From positions 64,938,052-65,002,051 of the forward strand of contig NC_072790.1 in assembly GCF_028583425.1 (NCBI RefSeq): DNA of 64,000 nucleotides, in the 5' to 3' direction. Each line of letters opens with the position of its first letter. The stretch's first letter is position 1. The notes under the pieces were generated by a model. That model saw nothing but the letters and a program-made list of their open reading frames with translations, was not told the origin of the DNA and did no database searches. Source of the stretch: Eublepharis macularius. Taxonomy: Eukaryota; Chordata; Lepidosauria; Squamata; Eublepharidae. The position numbers were made by a program, and so were the translations under genes. This document shows positions 1 to 14,700 of the stretch, piece after piece.

Positions 1-204
1 CATTGAGAAGAGGCAGGACCACTATTTTTTAAAAAATTCATAGTTCATCATTCTCATATAAGCAGCAAAACAAATTTGGTTAACTATAACAAATTCTGGT
101 TTTAAACTTTTTTCTATTTTCTTTCCCAGCTCCTTAAAAAACACTGTTACTGGATGGACTCATTCCACTAACAGCAGTGCTTTTCCTTGGTATCAGGAGC
201 TTTT

Positions 205-463
205 TCATTCACAATAATAATAACATTTGATTTATATACCGCCCTTCAGGACAACTTAACACACACTCAGAGATGTTTACAAAGTGTGTTATTATTATCT
301 CCACAACAATCGGCCTGTGAGGTGGGTGGGGCTGAGAGAGCTTCAAGAAGCTGTGACTGACTAAGGTCACCTAGCTGGCTTCAAGCAGAGGAGTGGGGAA
401 TCAAACCCGGTTCTCCAGGTTAGAGTCTTGCCGGTCTTAACCACTGCATTAAACCGGCTCTCA
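205..463. repeat. MIR/L2-type SINE, squamate form
   Basis: Contains the typical series TTTATATACCGCCCTTC, CTGTGAGGTGGGTGGGGCTG, AAGGTCACCTAGCTGGCTTC and CAAACCCGGTTCTCC, ending near TTAACCACTGCATTAAACCG. This is the shared MIR/L2 3' core found across amniotes. It is in an intron of ZNF451. Confidence 0.75.
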
Positions 464-783
464 CAAATTAGCTGCTGCTAGCGAACTGCATCAGTAGAAT
501 CCTGCCTAAAGCTGAACTTTGACTATTGGTCTGACTGATATTTGGCACGTACTGCTGTCGTTCAGCAGAAGCTTATTGGATAGCTTAGTTTATTCTTGAA
601 CCCATCTTGTTTGAGGATTGCTGTGGAAGACAGGAAGAAAGTTCAAGAAAATCAAGAAGAATATTGTGTTTTCTCGTAAAAAGCTAGGCTTACTTCCCGG
701 GAATTTTTCATCCTCTGTTTAGTTGAACTGTATGATGGTGTTTACTAACTAGCCCTTTATAAACATCTTTTCTTCATTTGTAG

Positions 784-912
784 AAAAAAGTTAAGAGTAT
801 AGACTACAATGATAATCAGAAGGAGGGAATGGTTGCTTCAACCCTTGATCGCCTAGCACGCCATGTAGAGCTACAAAAAAAGCTGAAAGAAGAAAAAAAC
901 AAAGCTTTCAAG
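784..912 (+). CDS. ZNF451: ZNF451 coding exon (first in window)
   Basis: TAG acceptor at 781-783 and donor GTATGA at 913. It encodes 43 residues in phase 0 including STLDRLARHVELQ, which matches the conserved LARLARHVE stretch that follows the SUMO-interacting region. The preceding exons are left of the window. Confidence 0.93.
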
Positions 913-3900
913 GTATGAGTCTATACAAAGCTATGGCAAAAGTACTGTGGCTTGATTGTATAATATAATACAAAGCTGACTAAATACCACATGCAACAGT
1001 TGGCCATTTTACTTTTAAGGAGGCTGCCCAGGGACCATGTTCTTTATCTTAACAGTCTGAGGCAGCCTTGTCTATCTGGCCATGATGGCCACATAGTTTC
1101 TCATGTGCTTCCCGCCCCTCATAACTCAAGCCAAAAGTATCTGAATACAGTTAATTGTATATTAAATTACATGCAGCCAAAGTGGTGGTAATAGGGAAAT
1201 GCTTATTATGGTGCATGATGTGACCCAGCTTCCAGCATTTTCCCTGCACCTAGGAAAGCTTTAAAGGAAGTAGCTGCTCAAGAGTCTGAAACAAAAACCA
1301 TTTATTTCAGGTAAAACTATTCTTGTTTTTGCTCTTTAAGCACAGTATTAAATATAGCACATCTGTCAGTTATACAAGCATCCTTGCCTGTTGGATGGCC
1401 TTTTCCAAAGAACTTATTGTTCTTGGTTTAGCTCCTAGTGAACAAATGTCCTCTCACAAACAAATTATTCTTACTGAGCACAACTTTGAAGGGATTCTGC
1501 AGAGCTATGAAGGTGAGGAAAGAGGAACAAAGGCTGTAATATGTATAAATGTTCTGAGACTACAGAAGGGCCAAATGGTCAGTTAGAAACTTATTCTTGG
1601 CCGCAACATATGCTTCCTCAAAGAAAGCAGTTTGGAGTTCTTTAAGATTATAAAATCGGCAATGATGGCCTGTGTGCTGTTTTTAGTCTGCCATGACTTT
1701 TCCAAAGCCCATGCTAAATTTATTTGGTGACGCTCCTGCAGCCTTGTGCTAGGAGAAAAGTAACAGTCGGCTGTGTAAGGTTTGCAAGCCATACATTGCA
1801 TAACACTGAACTAGTATGCAGAGAAGTTAGCCGTGTTAGTCTGTGGTAGCAAAATCAAAAAGAGTCCAGTAGCACCTTTAAGACTAACCAATTTTATTTT
1901 AGCATAAGCTTTCGAGATCTTATGCTAAAATAAAATTGGTTAGTCTTAAAGGTGCTACTGGACTCTTTTTGACTGAACTAGTATAAGTTTATTAAATCTA
2001 GTTTTGAATCTTTCAGTACATAGAATATGATATGCTGGTTTAGAACCAACATAGCCATAATTTCACTATCACGAAATTTTGGTTCACATAAGGAATGTCC
2101 TCATAGCAACATAACTGGATACTACAGGGACATTTGGAAAGACAAAATGTCAGGATATGTAGTAATGGCAAAATTAGCAAGATATATAAACAAAAGGCCG
2201 ATTAAAGAGTTTGAAGAGAAAGGGGAAATTATTTTGCTTACAACAGATAAAATTTAGAAAGAAAGATAGGAATAAGGGGTATTAGTCCTGTAAATTTGAA
2301 TATGATTATATACTGATATGTTCTTTAACTTGACTGTAAGATAATTAGTTGAATTAAGGTAATTGGTAGAATAGAATGTATGATAGATAACACTGAAATA
2401 TTGTTAAAGTCAGCACTGTTATTGTTAAGAAATATATAAGTAAAAGGTAAGAGAGGGATAATAGTGCGTTTTTCTTTTTTTAAAGATAAGTAGAAATATG
2501 TTTGAATTCTGCATTTATTTGAAAATATATACCTTAAATAGTCTCAAATATTATTTTAATATTTTTAAAGGTTGTGATTTTTGTACTCTGTACTTTGATA
2601 ATCCTTGTAGCATGCAGCTTTGTATTAGTTTTTCTTGCCCCCTTCATTTGTTCCTCTTATTTCTGTATCCCCCTTTTCTGTTTTACTAAAATAAAATACT
2701 GCTTTAAAAAAAACCCTTGCTGCTACAAAAGATATAATAGCTGTAGAGAACTTTAGCTAATGATGCAGCTGATACTAGGTTGCACCTGGAGTATTGATTC
2801 AGGAATGCCATCAAAGCACTTTCCTGAAAGCAATGAGAAACATTCATTCTCAGTAGTGGTAATTAATGTTGACCTTTGAAAATCATTCTGAAACATATAG
2901 CTTGCTGAAGGAAGACATTTTTATTAGCGTAAATATTTTATGTGTAAATTTACAAACTTCCTGTATTTGCCTTAATCAATTCTCATTTGACATGCTTTAT
3001 TTCACAAAAAAACATTAATGGCCTATTTTTCTGATCATTGGGGCTATCATTAGGAAAAAGTCGATTCCCAGCATGCTCATGGACTGCAACAACTGGAATT
3101 TATCCACAAGCACAGTGACACAGAAGCAGCAAGACTGTGTGTGAACCAGTGGCTCAAAATGCCAGGTAATTCTTTGGACATGTTATTTTCGGGCAGGGGA
3201 AACAAAAAATCAGTCTTTCTAGAGAAATACCTATTGCCAGTTGGTCTCTTCTCCCTTTTTAGAGATATAGGTGAGAAACGGGTAAGAAAACCATTCATTT
3301 GGTAATACCTGTACTTCACCTTTCCCTTTAACAGGGTGCTGAAGCTGTATGGCATAATGCATACTTTTGCAAGGATAATGATAATATTCTGTTTTTATAT
3401 AGTGCTTTCTGAATGTGTAAAAGCCTTCATATAATAAGCAGTCAAGCACAGTCATCAGTGACTCCAGCTAAAGGAATGTAGCAATTCTGGGAGGGATGTT
3501 TGACTTGCAAATTTTCCAAATCTAGGATGTAATCTTAATCACAAACTGTAAACTCTAATAGGAGACCATTTTGAATGTGTTTAATCACAATTTATTAATT
3601 AGATATATTTAGATGATTTTAAAAAATAACCGTTCCTTTATTATAAGTATCTGCATATCTGTTTAGCTCTGCCTTTCCTTCTCTTGCCAAAAATTAGGCA
3701 TGGTGTGATGATCTATGATGGCTTGTAAGGCAACTTGGAAATAGGCAGGCTTGTGGAGGAGGGACACTTTCAGTGCAAACCACTATTTGGTGGTTACCAT
3801 CAGAAAAATGATTTCTGGGAAGACTTTACAGCATCTGGTTATAGCAGCTGGGACTCTTGACTGGCTGAAGAGTTCAGGAACAAACTAACTCTGAAGGAAA

Positions 3901-5737
3901 GTTAGCCCTTTCCTTTCTTCCTTTGTGTTGGCAGTGCTGAGCTGTTCAGGGGTGTGGCTGGATGCTCAAGTGTAGCAACAGCTTATTCCAGATTTTAAAA
4001 AAAAAGAATTTACAGACAAAAAGATAAATTGCACAAGTAGACACTGGAGCCCATTGGAGAGTTAAAGGGCTCAAGTAAAATGGAAGGCAAAGAAAAATCA
4101 AAGCATAAACACAAAGGGGTGGTCTTAGTGATCTGAGGCCTTGGTAAAAAGTTCAGGATGAGGCTGCAGAATCACTGCCATCATCCTCATGGAGCCAAGC
4201 AAAGGGCCACCCTCACCTTTTGTGAGGTGGATGGGAGCCACTGCTGCGCCAGAAGTCAACTCTTTGAGCCCTAGATGGGGCGTGTGCCTGCTCTCCCTTT
4301 TCTCTTCAGGGGGCAGGGCTATAGTCCAGGACCCCTTCCAGTCTGGCTTCTGTCCTGGCCATGGGACGGAGATGGCCTTGGTTGCCCTCACAGATGACCT
4401 TTGCAGGCATCTGGATCGATGCAGGTCTGCACTGCTTGTGTTACTCGATCTCACAGCAGCGTTTGACACGGTTGACTATGACTTGTTGGCCAGCCTCTTC
4501 GCCAACGTGGGGATTAGGGGCTCTTACAGTGGCTGGTCTCCTTTTTCCAGGGTTGGGAACAGAGGGTGGTGCTCGGGGGAGATCTATCGCCCCGTCACCC
4601 TTTGGTGTGCATGGTTCCACAAGGGACGATACTCTCCCTAATGTTATTTAACATCTACATGTGCCCCCTCACCCAGTTGGTGTGGAGGTTTGGGCTGGGC
4701 TGTCATCAATATGCGGATGACACCCAGCTTTTTCTGTTGATGGATAGCCGGCCAGACACGGCCCTGGACAATCTGGCCAGAGCTCTGGATGCTGTGACGG
4801 CATGGTTGAAACACAGCATGCTGAAACTGAACCCGGTGAAGACGGAGGTCCTGCAGGTGGGACGGGGGCTGCCAGATGTTGGGAACCAGCTCCCTGCCCT
4901 GGATGGAACACCACTGGCAACTTTGCCAGTGGTGAAGAGTCTGGGTATGCTCCTGGATGCCTCCCTATCGATGGAGGCCCAGGTCACGGTGGTTGCCAAG
5001 TCTGCATTTTTTCATCTCCATCAGATCAGGCAATGTTCCCCTTACCTGACACCCCAGGACCTGGCTACAGTGACCCATGCAATGGTCACTTCCAGGCTAG
5101 ATTACTGTAACTCACTCTACGCTGGGCTGCCCCTGGGCCTGATCCGTAAAGTACAACTGGTCCAGAATGTGGTGGCGTGGGTCCTGACCGGTATATCCTA
5201 CCAGTCACATATCACACCTGTCCTGCGCCAGCTGCACTGGCTTCCGGTTGAATTCCAAATCAGGTTCAAGGTGTTGGTTCTTACCTTTAAAGCCCTGAGT
5301 GGGTTGGGACCGGCATATCTTCGGGAACACCTCTCCCTGTATGTTCCCTGGAGTCCGCTTCGATCAGCGGATAAATGTTTACTGGTGGTCCCCGGCCTGA
5401 AGGAAGCCTGCCTCACTTCAACCAGGGCCTTTTTAGTCCTGGCCCCAGCCTGGTGGAACGATCTGTCAATGGAGACCCGGGCCCAGCAGGACATATTATC
5501 GTTCCGCCGGGCCTGTAAAACAGAGCTGTTCCGTCAGGCTTGGTGGTTGAAGGGGACGGTGCCATGTTGGCCTCCCACCTTTGGGGTGGGGGGTTCTCCC
5601 CACCATTGCACCTTAATGTATTTGGTTAATTTATTTTCTTATTGTTTATTGTATGTTGATTTTAGAATTATCGTTTTCTTGTTTTTATTGATTTTAACTG
5701 TTGTTCACTGCCCAGAGCCCCTGAGGATGGGCGGTTT

Positions 5738-5768
<31 letters not shown>

Positions 5769-8700
5769 TGATGATGATGATGATGATGATGATGGCAGTT
5801 GTGTCTCCAGGTTTGTGACCCAGGGCAGCTGTTACCCATTGGCTAAGAGTGCCCCCTGTAAATATCACACTAGCTAAGCATACCTCCTAACCTAATCTGT
5901 AATACCTGGCAGCTGGTAGAATAAACACCAAGATCCAGCCATCCTCCTTTCTCCTCCAGTGGGTCAAAAGCACAACAAAAAGCCATCAGCTCAGAAGCTA
6001 TTTGAAGTTTAGAGCCTCATTATGGCATTGGCTTGTTTCCAGAGGGAAATGGTTCCCCATGACCAGTCAAGAAATGATGGGGCCATTCACAGGCTGTTCA
6101 AGCCAGCTGGACAAACTTTGAGGTGTATATACCATTCTCCCTCTGAGGCGGAGGACATCTTGGGTGATTCTTGAGCACGGATCGGGACCCTCGTCACAGA
6201 ATCGCAGTTCAGCGCCTTCAGGAGTCTAAGTAAGTGACCCCCCTGATGAGCTGTCGCTCCAGATCTTAGCTGCTATCAAGAGGTCCCTTAGAGAGGAGCT
6301 TTGGGCCATCAGCCGGGGGCAGTCTTCGGATCCTGAACAGTCTCAGGCCATCCCAGCCCAGCCTACTCCTCCTGGTCCTTCTCATCAGAGAAGCACCTGG
6401 CCCACCAAGGCGGCCCGCAAGCAGCCCCAAGGCCTGGCCACCAACAATGCCTCGGCCTGGCATGATGAAGATCTTTCCTTCAGTGACGTCTCAGAGGAGG
6501 GGTGTTTCTGTCGGAGGAGGAGCAGGAGTCAGACCCCATCACTGCCCAACCATCCAACAGATTATTTCAGCTGGAAGATTATCAATACCTACTCTCCAAG
6601 ACCCTTTCAGCCCTGGACCTCAAGGATCCAACCGAGGGAGAGGAGGAGAGAGAGGAGCCTAGGCCCACAGGCCTCAAGGCTAGGCCCAAAGGGAATAGGG
6701 AATTCTTCCCCAGGTCAGATGAGGGCCCCAAACTATTCCCATTCCCTGAATACTTCGAGCGCCAGCTCAAAGCAGAGTGGCCTACACCAGCAGCTACAAA
6801 ACAGGTGCCCAACTATATGAGAAAGTTATATGTCTTGCCTAACTTTGTGGACGAGCTCTTGCAGGTGCCTGTGATCGACGCTCCGGTGGCGGCATTACAG
6901 TCTCAAGGCCTTCTCTCCGATGACGGTCAAGGCAACATCTGAGACGGCCTGGATAAGAAAGGGGAAGCCGTGCTGAAGAGGGCCCATGAAGCAATGACTA
7001 CCTCTATCAAAGCCTCGGCCATAGCCTCCATGGTATCCAGAGCCTCGGTAGTGTGGATCAGGAGGATGATCCAGTTGCTTCCAGATAACAACAGAAGGCT
7101 GTCCGAAGGAGCCAATAGGATCCTCAAAGCATCTACCTTCGTGGTGGACGCCACCTTGGACGCCCTGTCCCTGACCTCGAGGGCCCTGGCGTCATCCGCG
7201 GTCTCCAGACGACTGCTCTGGCTTAGGGCTTGGCCAGCCGACCTACAAGCCAAGATTATCCTAGCATCATACCCTTTCCAAGGGGGGAAGCTGTTCGGAG
7301 ACCAGCTCGAAAAAGTCTTGGTAGAGACCAGGGACAAGAAGAAGGCCCTCCCAAAGTCCCTAAAGTACACCTCCAGGAGGCCAAGCAATTACCAACCATT
7401 TCGCTCACATCACACGCTGGCCAGAAGCAGGCAGGACCACAAGAGAGCCTGGAACCCACCCAGAGGCCAGCCCAAGCGGAACAGTTTTCCCTCCAAGTTC
7501 AACAGATCTCAAGGATTCTGTAGCGGCCGACAGGAATCGGAGGATAAGGGTCAGAAACCCTGACTGTCACGGCGCTCCGGTGGGGGGAAGACTTCTCCTG
7601 TTCCGCCAGATCTGGGAGGACTCCAAGGTGGACGCATGGTCCTTAGAGATTGTGTCAAATGGCTACTTGATCGAGTTCGCCTCCCTTCCACCGGAACGTT
7701 TTATCCCCTCCCCTCTAAAGAAGAACCAGTTCAGAAGAAACATAACCTTGAAAACGATCCAACACCTTTTGGAAATACACGCCATCGAATCAGTGCCTCC
7801 CGCAGAGAGGGGACGAGGGGTGTATTCGATATTCTTCACGGTTCCCAAGAGGAACGGGGACTGGCGCGCCATCCTCGACCTCAAATATGTCAACCGGCAC
7901 ATCAAGCTCAGACGTTTTCGAATGGAGACCCTTCGATCCATCGCAGAAGCCCTGCCGGAAGGGGAGTTCCTGACCTCGATAGATTTGACAGAGGCGTGTC
8001 TGCACGTCCCCATCGCCGCACCGCACCGAAGGTTCCTCAGATTCAGCATCAAGGAGGATCACTTTCAATTCAGAGCACTTCCCTTCGGCCTGGCCACGGC
8101 TCCTCGGGTATTCACGAACCTCCTGGTGGTTCCCATTGTCAAACTACGGAAGAAAGGTATTCACGTGCACCCATATCTGGACGACATACTGATAAGATCC
8201 GCCTCCGAGTCCGATTCGATCAGGGAGACGATGTTCACCATTCGATTCCTAGAGAGCCACGGCTTCTTGATAAACCACGACAAGTGCTCACTGCGTCCTT
8301 CGCAAAGACTCGAGCATCTGGGACTGATGATAAACACAAGAAAGGGCAGCTTCTTCCTCCTGGAGGACAAGAGAGCCAAGACCAGGAAGCTAGCGTCCCA
8401 GGTAATCAGATAACAAGCGTCTCCGCTGATGGAGCTCTCAAAGTTAATGGGTCTGCTCGTGGCCAGTTCAGAAGCCATCTACTGGGGCAAGTTCCATGCC
8501 AAGCCACTTCAGGCCTTCCTGCACCCCTTCCAGTGGCAGATCGCCCAGAGATCGGGCATCAAACTTCAAGTGCCGCACATTGTGAAGGAAAGCTTGGGGT
8601 GGTGGACGATCGACGACAACCTATGCCTAGGCAAGAGTTTTCTGTCCCCGAAGCTCACCCAGCTCTTTACGGACGCCAGCCTGAGAGGCTGGGGAGTGAC

Positions 8701-11700
8701 TCTACACGGCATCCCTGCCCAGGGGGAGTGGTCAGAGACGGAAAGGAACTTGCCCATCAACGTCTTGGAGATGCGAGCAGTCTTCCTGGCACTGAAACAT
8801 TTCAGGAGCTTGCTCGACCACGAATACATCCTAGTATGGATGGACAACGTCGCCACAAAAACGTACATAAACAAGCAGGGAGGGACCAAATCCTCCCGTC
8901 TACAAAGGGAAGCCCAAAGGATCATGACCTGGGCAGAGCTCAACCTCTCCATCAGAGCGGAGCACATCAGGGGGGTCCAGAATATTCACGCAGACTGGTT
9001 AAGCAGGGAGTCGCTCCATCCAGGGGAGTGGTCCCTGAAGAAGGAAGTATTTGCCTTGCTGACAGAACGCTTCGGAACGCCGGTAGTGGACCTCTTCACC
9101 TCGCACCGGAACAATCAAGTTCCAAGATTCTACACCAGATATTTCCATCCGCAAGCGGAGGACACGGACGCGCTCACTGCGTCCTGGCCCAACTCTCTGC
9201 TGTATGCCTTCCCTCCCTTACCAGTGATCCCAAAACTGTTAAGGAAGATCAGACAGGTCGGAGCAGCAGTCATCGTGATTGCTCCCTGGTGGCCCAGGTG
9301 ACTGTGGTTCTCCACTCTCCAACTGTTGTCGGTTACACCACCTCTGCAGGTGCCGACTCAACCGGATCTGTTACAGCAGGGCCCGATCTGGCACCCCCAT
9401 CCAGAACGGTGGACGGTGACCGGATGGAAGTTGAGAGGAACCTGTTCCAACGAGAAGGTCTTCCCTCGGGAGTTATTGACACCTTGCTAGCGTCCCGAAA
9501 GAGTTCCACCATTCGCATATATAATTGCGCCTGGAAAGCCTTCCATAGATGGTGCAGACGTAGGAAGGTGTCGCCCCTGTATCCGACAGTGCATTCCATC
9601 CTAGGTTTCCTGCAGGAGGGTCTCGACAAGGGACTGAGGCCAGCAACCCTCAGGAGACAGGTCGCCGCCATAGGATCAGTTTGGACGGACGGCGGGGGTA
9701 CCTCTTTAGCGTCTCACCCGCTTGTTAGGAGGTTCCTCAGAGGGGCTACGCTGTTAAAACCGCCATCGGTCCATCATTTTCCTACATGGAGACTCAACGT
9801 AGTGCTGTCCGCCCTGACCAAGCCACCATTTGAACCAGTGAGAAGCGTATCCCTCAGATGGCTGAGGATCAAGACGATCTTCCTGGTCGCCATTACATCT
9901 GCACGCAGGGTATCGGAATTGAGTGCCCTTTCGTCACGTCCGGACCTGTGCTTCTTTCACAAGGATAAAGTGGTTCTGAGGACAGACCCAACCTTTCTGC
10001 CTAAGGCGTACTCCATCTTCCATCGTTCTCAGGAGATCAACCTACCATCTTTCTGCCCGGATCCCAGACACCCTAGGGAATGTGAGTGGCACAATCTGGA
10101 CGTGAGGAGGTCACTCAAGATGTATCTGATCAGGACAGAGGATATTCGTCAGACGGATGCCTTATTCATCAATATCTCACAGCCTAAAAAAGGTCAGCGC
10201 ATGTCCTCATCAGTGATTGCGTACAGTATTAGATCCTGTATTACAGAAGCTTACAAGGCACAGAGGATCGTGATACCAGCAGGGATAACTGCCCACTCGA
10301 CGAGAAGCGCAGCCACTAACACAGCCCTGAGAAGGAACGCCTCTGCAGAGAATATTTGCAAGGCGGCCACGTGGTCCTCCTTGACTACGTTCATCAGGCA
10401 CTATCGTCTCCACACCAGTGCTTCGGCAGATGCGGCCTTTGGGAGGAGAGTGCTACAACACGTAATAGAAGACGAAAATGCAATCCCACCCAGATCGTGA
10501 GGCACTGCTTTAGGAGCACCCAAGATGTCCTCCGCCTCAGAGGGAGAACGGCCCCTTGGCTACTCACCGTGAAGGATCCTTCTCCTCTGAGGAAAGGAGG
10601 ACATCTTGCCCGCCCGCAATCTTCGTCATCTTGACACTCCCCTCCGCATTTGTCATACTTTGATTCTGTCTGCCTACGCAGAGGCTGGGGGGCCGCATTT
10701 TTTTTGCTCCCACGCTCGCTTTAACACTATGTTACCTGTTAATTCTTGCATGCCGTTCATTGTTTACTTGTTTAAGATGTTTTTCTCCTTCACTCCAGTT
10801 GGGGTATAGTTTTTTACCTTACAAGAGACTGTGTGGTACTGCTGAGGAGAGTCACCCAAACTGGGAAACCGAGGGTGATCCCACCTACAAGGGAAGAGGA
10901 AGAAAGGTTTGTCATTTCCTGCCTCCCTGATTGGATGGTAGGAATCACCCAAGATGTCCTCCTTTCCTCAGAGGAGAAGGACCCTTCACGGTGAGAAGCC
11001 AAGGGGCCGTTCTTCCTGGGAGGGACCATGTATTTATGTACTGAAGTCTTTGCTAACCAGCAGCCTCCTGGAGTTTGATTATACTCACAGAGTGTAATTT
11101 CAGATTCAGAGAAAAAGGATTTTAAGGAGTGACAGCACTATCACCACAGTTGTTTCACAGGCACAACCCATCTTGGGCAAATTTCAGTCCTGTTTTGTTT
11201 GTTTTCTTTATTACATTTATATACTCAGCCTTTCTTCCACCATGCAACTTAAGGTGGCACACATAGGGTTTCCAAAAAGCCATTCAAGCATTGACCGTAC
11301 TCAGACTTGCTTAGCTTCATCAAATTGCCATATTGTGTGCCTTCCAATCACATTACTTGGGGATTATGATCTAGCAACTCCATTCTAAAGCTAGAACCGG
11401 AATTCCAGAACTGGAATTGAAGAGTGGCTGTGTGATGTTCAGAGAATGACTGCACCTGTATCTCTTAAGCATTGTGGAGAAAGTGATGGGCTGCTTCTCT
11501 TCCTTTTAGCTTTTTGGTAAGAGTGAGGTTGTTTTCATTCATAATAATTTGTGGCAACTATACTTAAGAAACTAGAACAATCACCACAACTAAGGACTTC
11601 TTCACATGCTAGGTTTCAGACAGGAGAAGGGTGTGTGTCTCACATACTATCCCTTTTTTCCTGGGCACATGTTACAGTTTTGGTACCTGTGGACTTTCTC

Positions 11701-14700
11701 AGCTTGTGGATATCAGCCTATTTGAGATCTTGAGGCTAAGGCTGAATATGCATAAGGACTGGAAGAGTTTAAAAGGGGGATTAAAAGAGAAGAGATTGGT
11801 TTACCACTTTGCTATTTTGACAAGCTTTGGAAGTTGCTACTGATAGCTAAGTTATTTTACCTTATCTTCACCTTCATAGGCTGTACTCACCTGGGTAAAT
11901 GGGCTAAGTCACTATTAGTATATAGAATTAGCTGTAAGGGTTTCCGTCCTGTATAGAAAGCAGTTGGTCAGATTATTGGCTGGTCTAATTGATAAACAAT
12001 TTCCCTCAAATCAATGCAGTAGCAGCTCAGTTTCTAAGAGAGGAACAGCATTATGAAATCTTAATTGTTTTTATACTTATAGATAGCTATCACAAACTGT
12101 CCAGAGGTAAGTTGCATCAGCACGGTCTATTTTCCATTTTTTCTAGTGTAACTCTACATCATCCTGAAACATAATCACAGAGTGTACTAAGTATTTTTGT
12201 TTCGTACGTTAGGCCTCAAGCCAGGCACTGTAAACTCAGGAAGAAAAATACCTCCAAGATCAGTCCATATACCATCTGGCAGTAAATCCATTTTATGCCC
12301 CATAATGCATTGCAACAAGAAGTTTGACAATGGGGCTCTTCTCCTCGGCCACCTTAAAAGGTAACGTTCCTTCATGCTCCAAATAAACATGTCACTAGAT
12401 GAGATACTGTGTGGAGCTTCAGAAGCTACATCCAAGTTTCACATAGATAAGTTACAGGAATTGTTAATTATTTCATGCATGTTCATAATTTATATTCTAC
12501 ACTTTAGTGAACTTGACCCATATTAAGTTATGAGGAGAAGATTACTTTTGGTTATACCTGTAACTGAAATGGGCAGTTTTCAGAATGTGGAATTGATACC
12601 CGCCCCTCAGCTTGTTTTATATATATGATACCAATTTACTATCTTCTTAGGTTTGATCATTGCCCATGTGATCCAGCAGTTACAATACATGGACGTCCAT
12701 CTAGTTCTTTTGCCTGTATAGTCTGTAAGAAAAGATTTCCTACCTCTCAGCAGTATAGTGATCATTGTTTATCTAAGGTAAGACTTTGAGGATAGGAGTT
12801 CTTTTAAAGAAAATAGCACTATTGCCCTTTTCAGGGGTATGCATAAAGATGTAGAATTGATCTTTGATGCCTAAGATAGTTCACCTATCTTAGAAGAAAA
12901 GCCAGTGTGAAACTCAGGCTCATATCCCCACTCAATCATGAAGCCCACCTTGGGCCAATCATGAATAGATTAAAAAAAAATCAGTTTTCTACATACAGAT
13001 TTAGTTGATTTGGAAAATTCTTTTGCAATACAGCTGTTGTATTCTTTGCCTGGGACTGGAATGCCTCTTTCTCTGTCTTTCTTTCTCTCTCTCTGTGTTA
13101 ATGACATAAGACATTTGGGGGAATGTTTTTAGAAGAAGATTTAAAAAATAACTTTTTTAAAAAAGCAAATATTAAATTCCTCTTTCTCATTATCTGCCTG
13201 TGGATTCTATTCGCCCACAGCCGTTTATAAGAATACTCTCCAGTAACTGCTGTAAATGAACTTTATGTTTATAAAAATGAGTTCTTCTGTTTCTCCCTTT
13301 TCCCATTTCCAGGCAAGTGAAAATGATGGCCATGAAAGAAATTATCCTCCTCAGCATATTCAGTTCTTTGCATGCCCATGCTGTTTCCTCCTTTTTAGCC
13401 TGAGAGATGAGTGCCTGCAACATATGTCTGAAGAGAAGCATTTTTCTCAGACATTTAAACTGAGTGGTATGTTTCTTTTTTTTCTTATCTGGAATGAACA
13501 CTCACTGCATGATTTGGCTATTTACAGAAAAGTGCTCTTACTGATCTGGAGTGTGTCCCGTAAGAACTTGGGCTCATCGGTATGCTATCCCAAATCACTC
13601 ACTACTGCAGCTGGGATACTAGAAGGAGCTTGTCCATGCAGTCAGCTAGGGTATAAAACTGTCAGGCCTGTGACCCAAAGCAATAAGAGAGAGGTAAACT
13701 CTCAACAAAAAGTCTGAATAAAAAAGCCCCTTAAGGTTTAGTTTGAACAACAAATAGCTTTATTTAAACAATAACTGAGGTAATTGTAACTAACACTGAG
13801 GTAAGGGATTCATTCTTACATGCCAAAAAAGACTTGACTTAAAACGTTATTTCACAGGTTACAGTTTCTAGTAGTTTTCAGATAAACTTTACTGCTTCTC
13901 ATGTTTCTAGGTCAGTATAGGGAAACTTAATGTGAACTCTTTAATCTCTACGCTGGTACTTATCCCTCTCTCTCACTCTCAGGCTAATTCCTAACATATG
14001 GACTGCCTGTCTCTAACTACTCTTGGTCCAGTTGCTTCTTTTTACCTAAAGGACTGTTGATACTATATCAGGTGCTCTTATAGTGCAGTCCTAAGCAGAG
14101 TTATATGCTGCTAATATTACTGACTTTAGTGGGCATAGAAGCATGCAACTTTACTTAGGATTTCATTGTTACTGTCTTAGTAAACTAGGCCTTTATCACA
14201 CATTCTTTTAAAAACTGCTTTAGTTGGAAAATACGCTAACATGGTTTTTTTTTTTAGAAATAGATCTGTTTTCTGTCCTAAGGAAATGGAAGAGTCTTGT
14301 TCTGGATGTACCAGTGGAATATACAGTTGTTTGTCATTGGTCCCCAAATCTTTTGAATCTGCCCATGAAGATACCTTTATTTTTTCCCTTTGCCATTTGT
14401 GCAAGTTCTTCCTGGGCTCTGCAAGCAAAGATGAGACCTGTTATTTTGCACATGGTTATTAGGAAGATTTATCAGGTCCTCCAGGTTGTATATGATGGCA
14501 GTTACCGTAAGTGGGACTACAAAAATGTAGATATCTTAATGCAGCTTTATGTAGGATGTGGTGGAGAGTGCCCTCAAGTCATAGTTGACATGGTGACCCC
14601 GGCTGAGTTTTTATGGCAAGAGACTAACAGAGGTGTTTTGCCATTGCTTGCCTATGCAACCCTGGTCTTCATTGACGGTCTCCCATCCAATTATTAACCA

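Noticed and set aside
13467-13717. Continuation of the open frame beyond ZNF451 exon at 13313-13466
   Set aside because: No similarity to ZNF451, a canonical donor at 13467 and the correct phase into 16431 support splicing.
14224-14697. 157-codon open frame on the + strand in a ZNF451 intron
   Set aside because: Its second half is the antisense of the 5S-headed SINE, it has no splice support and it does not match ZNF451.
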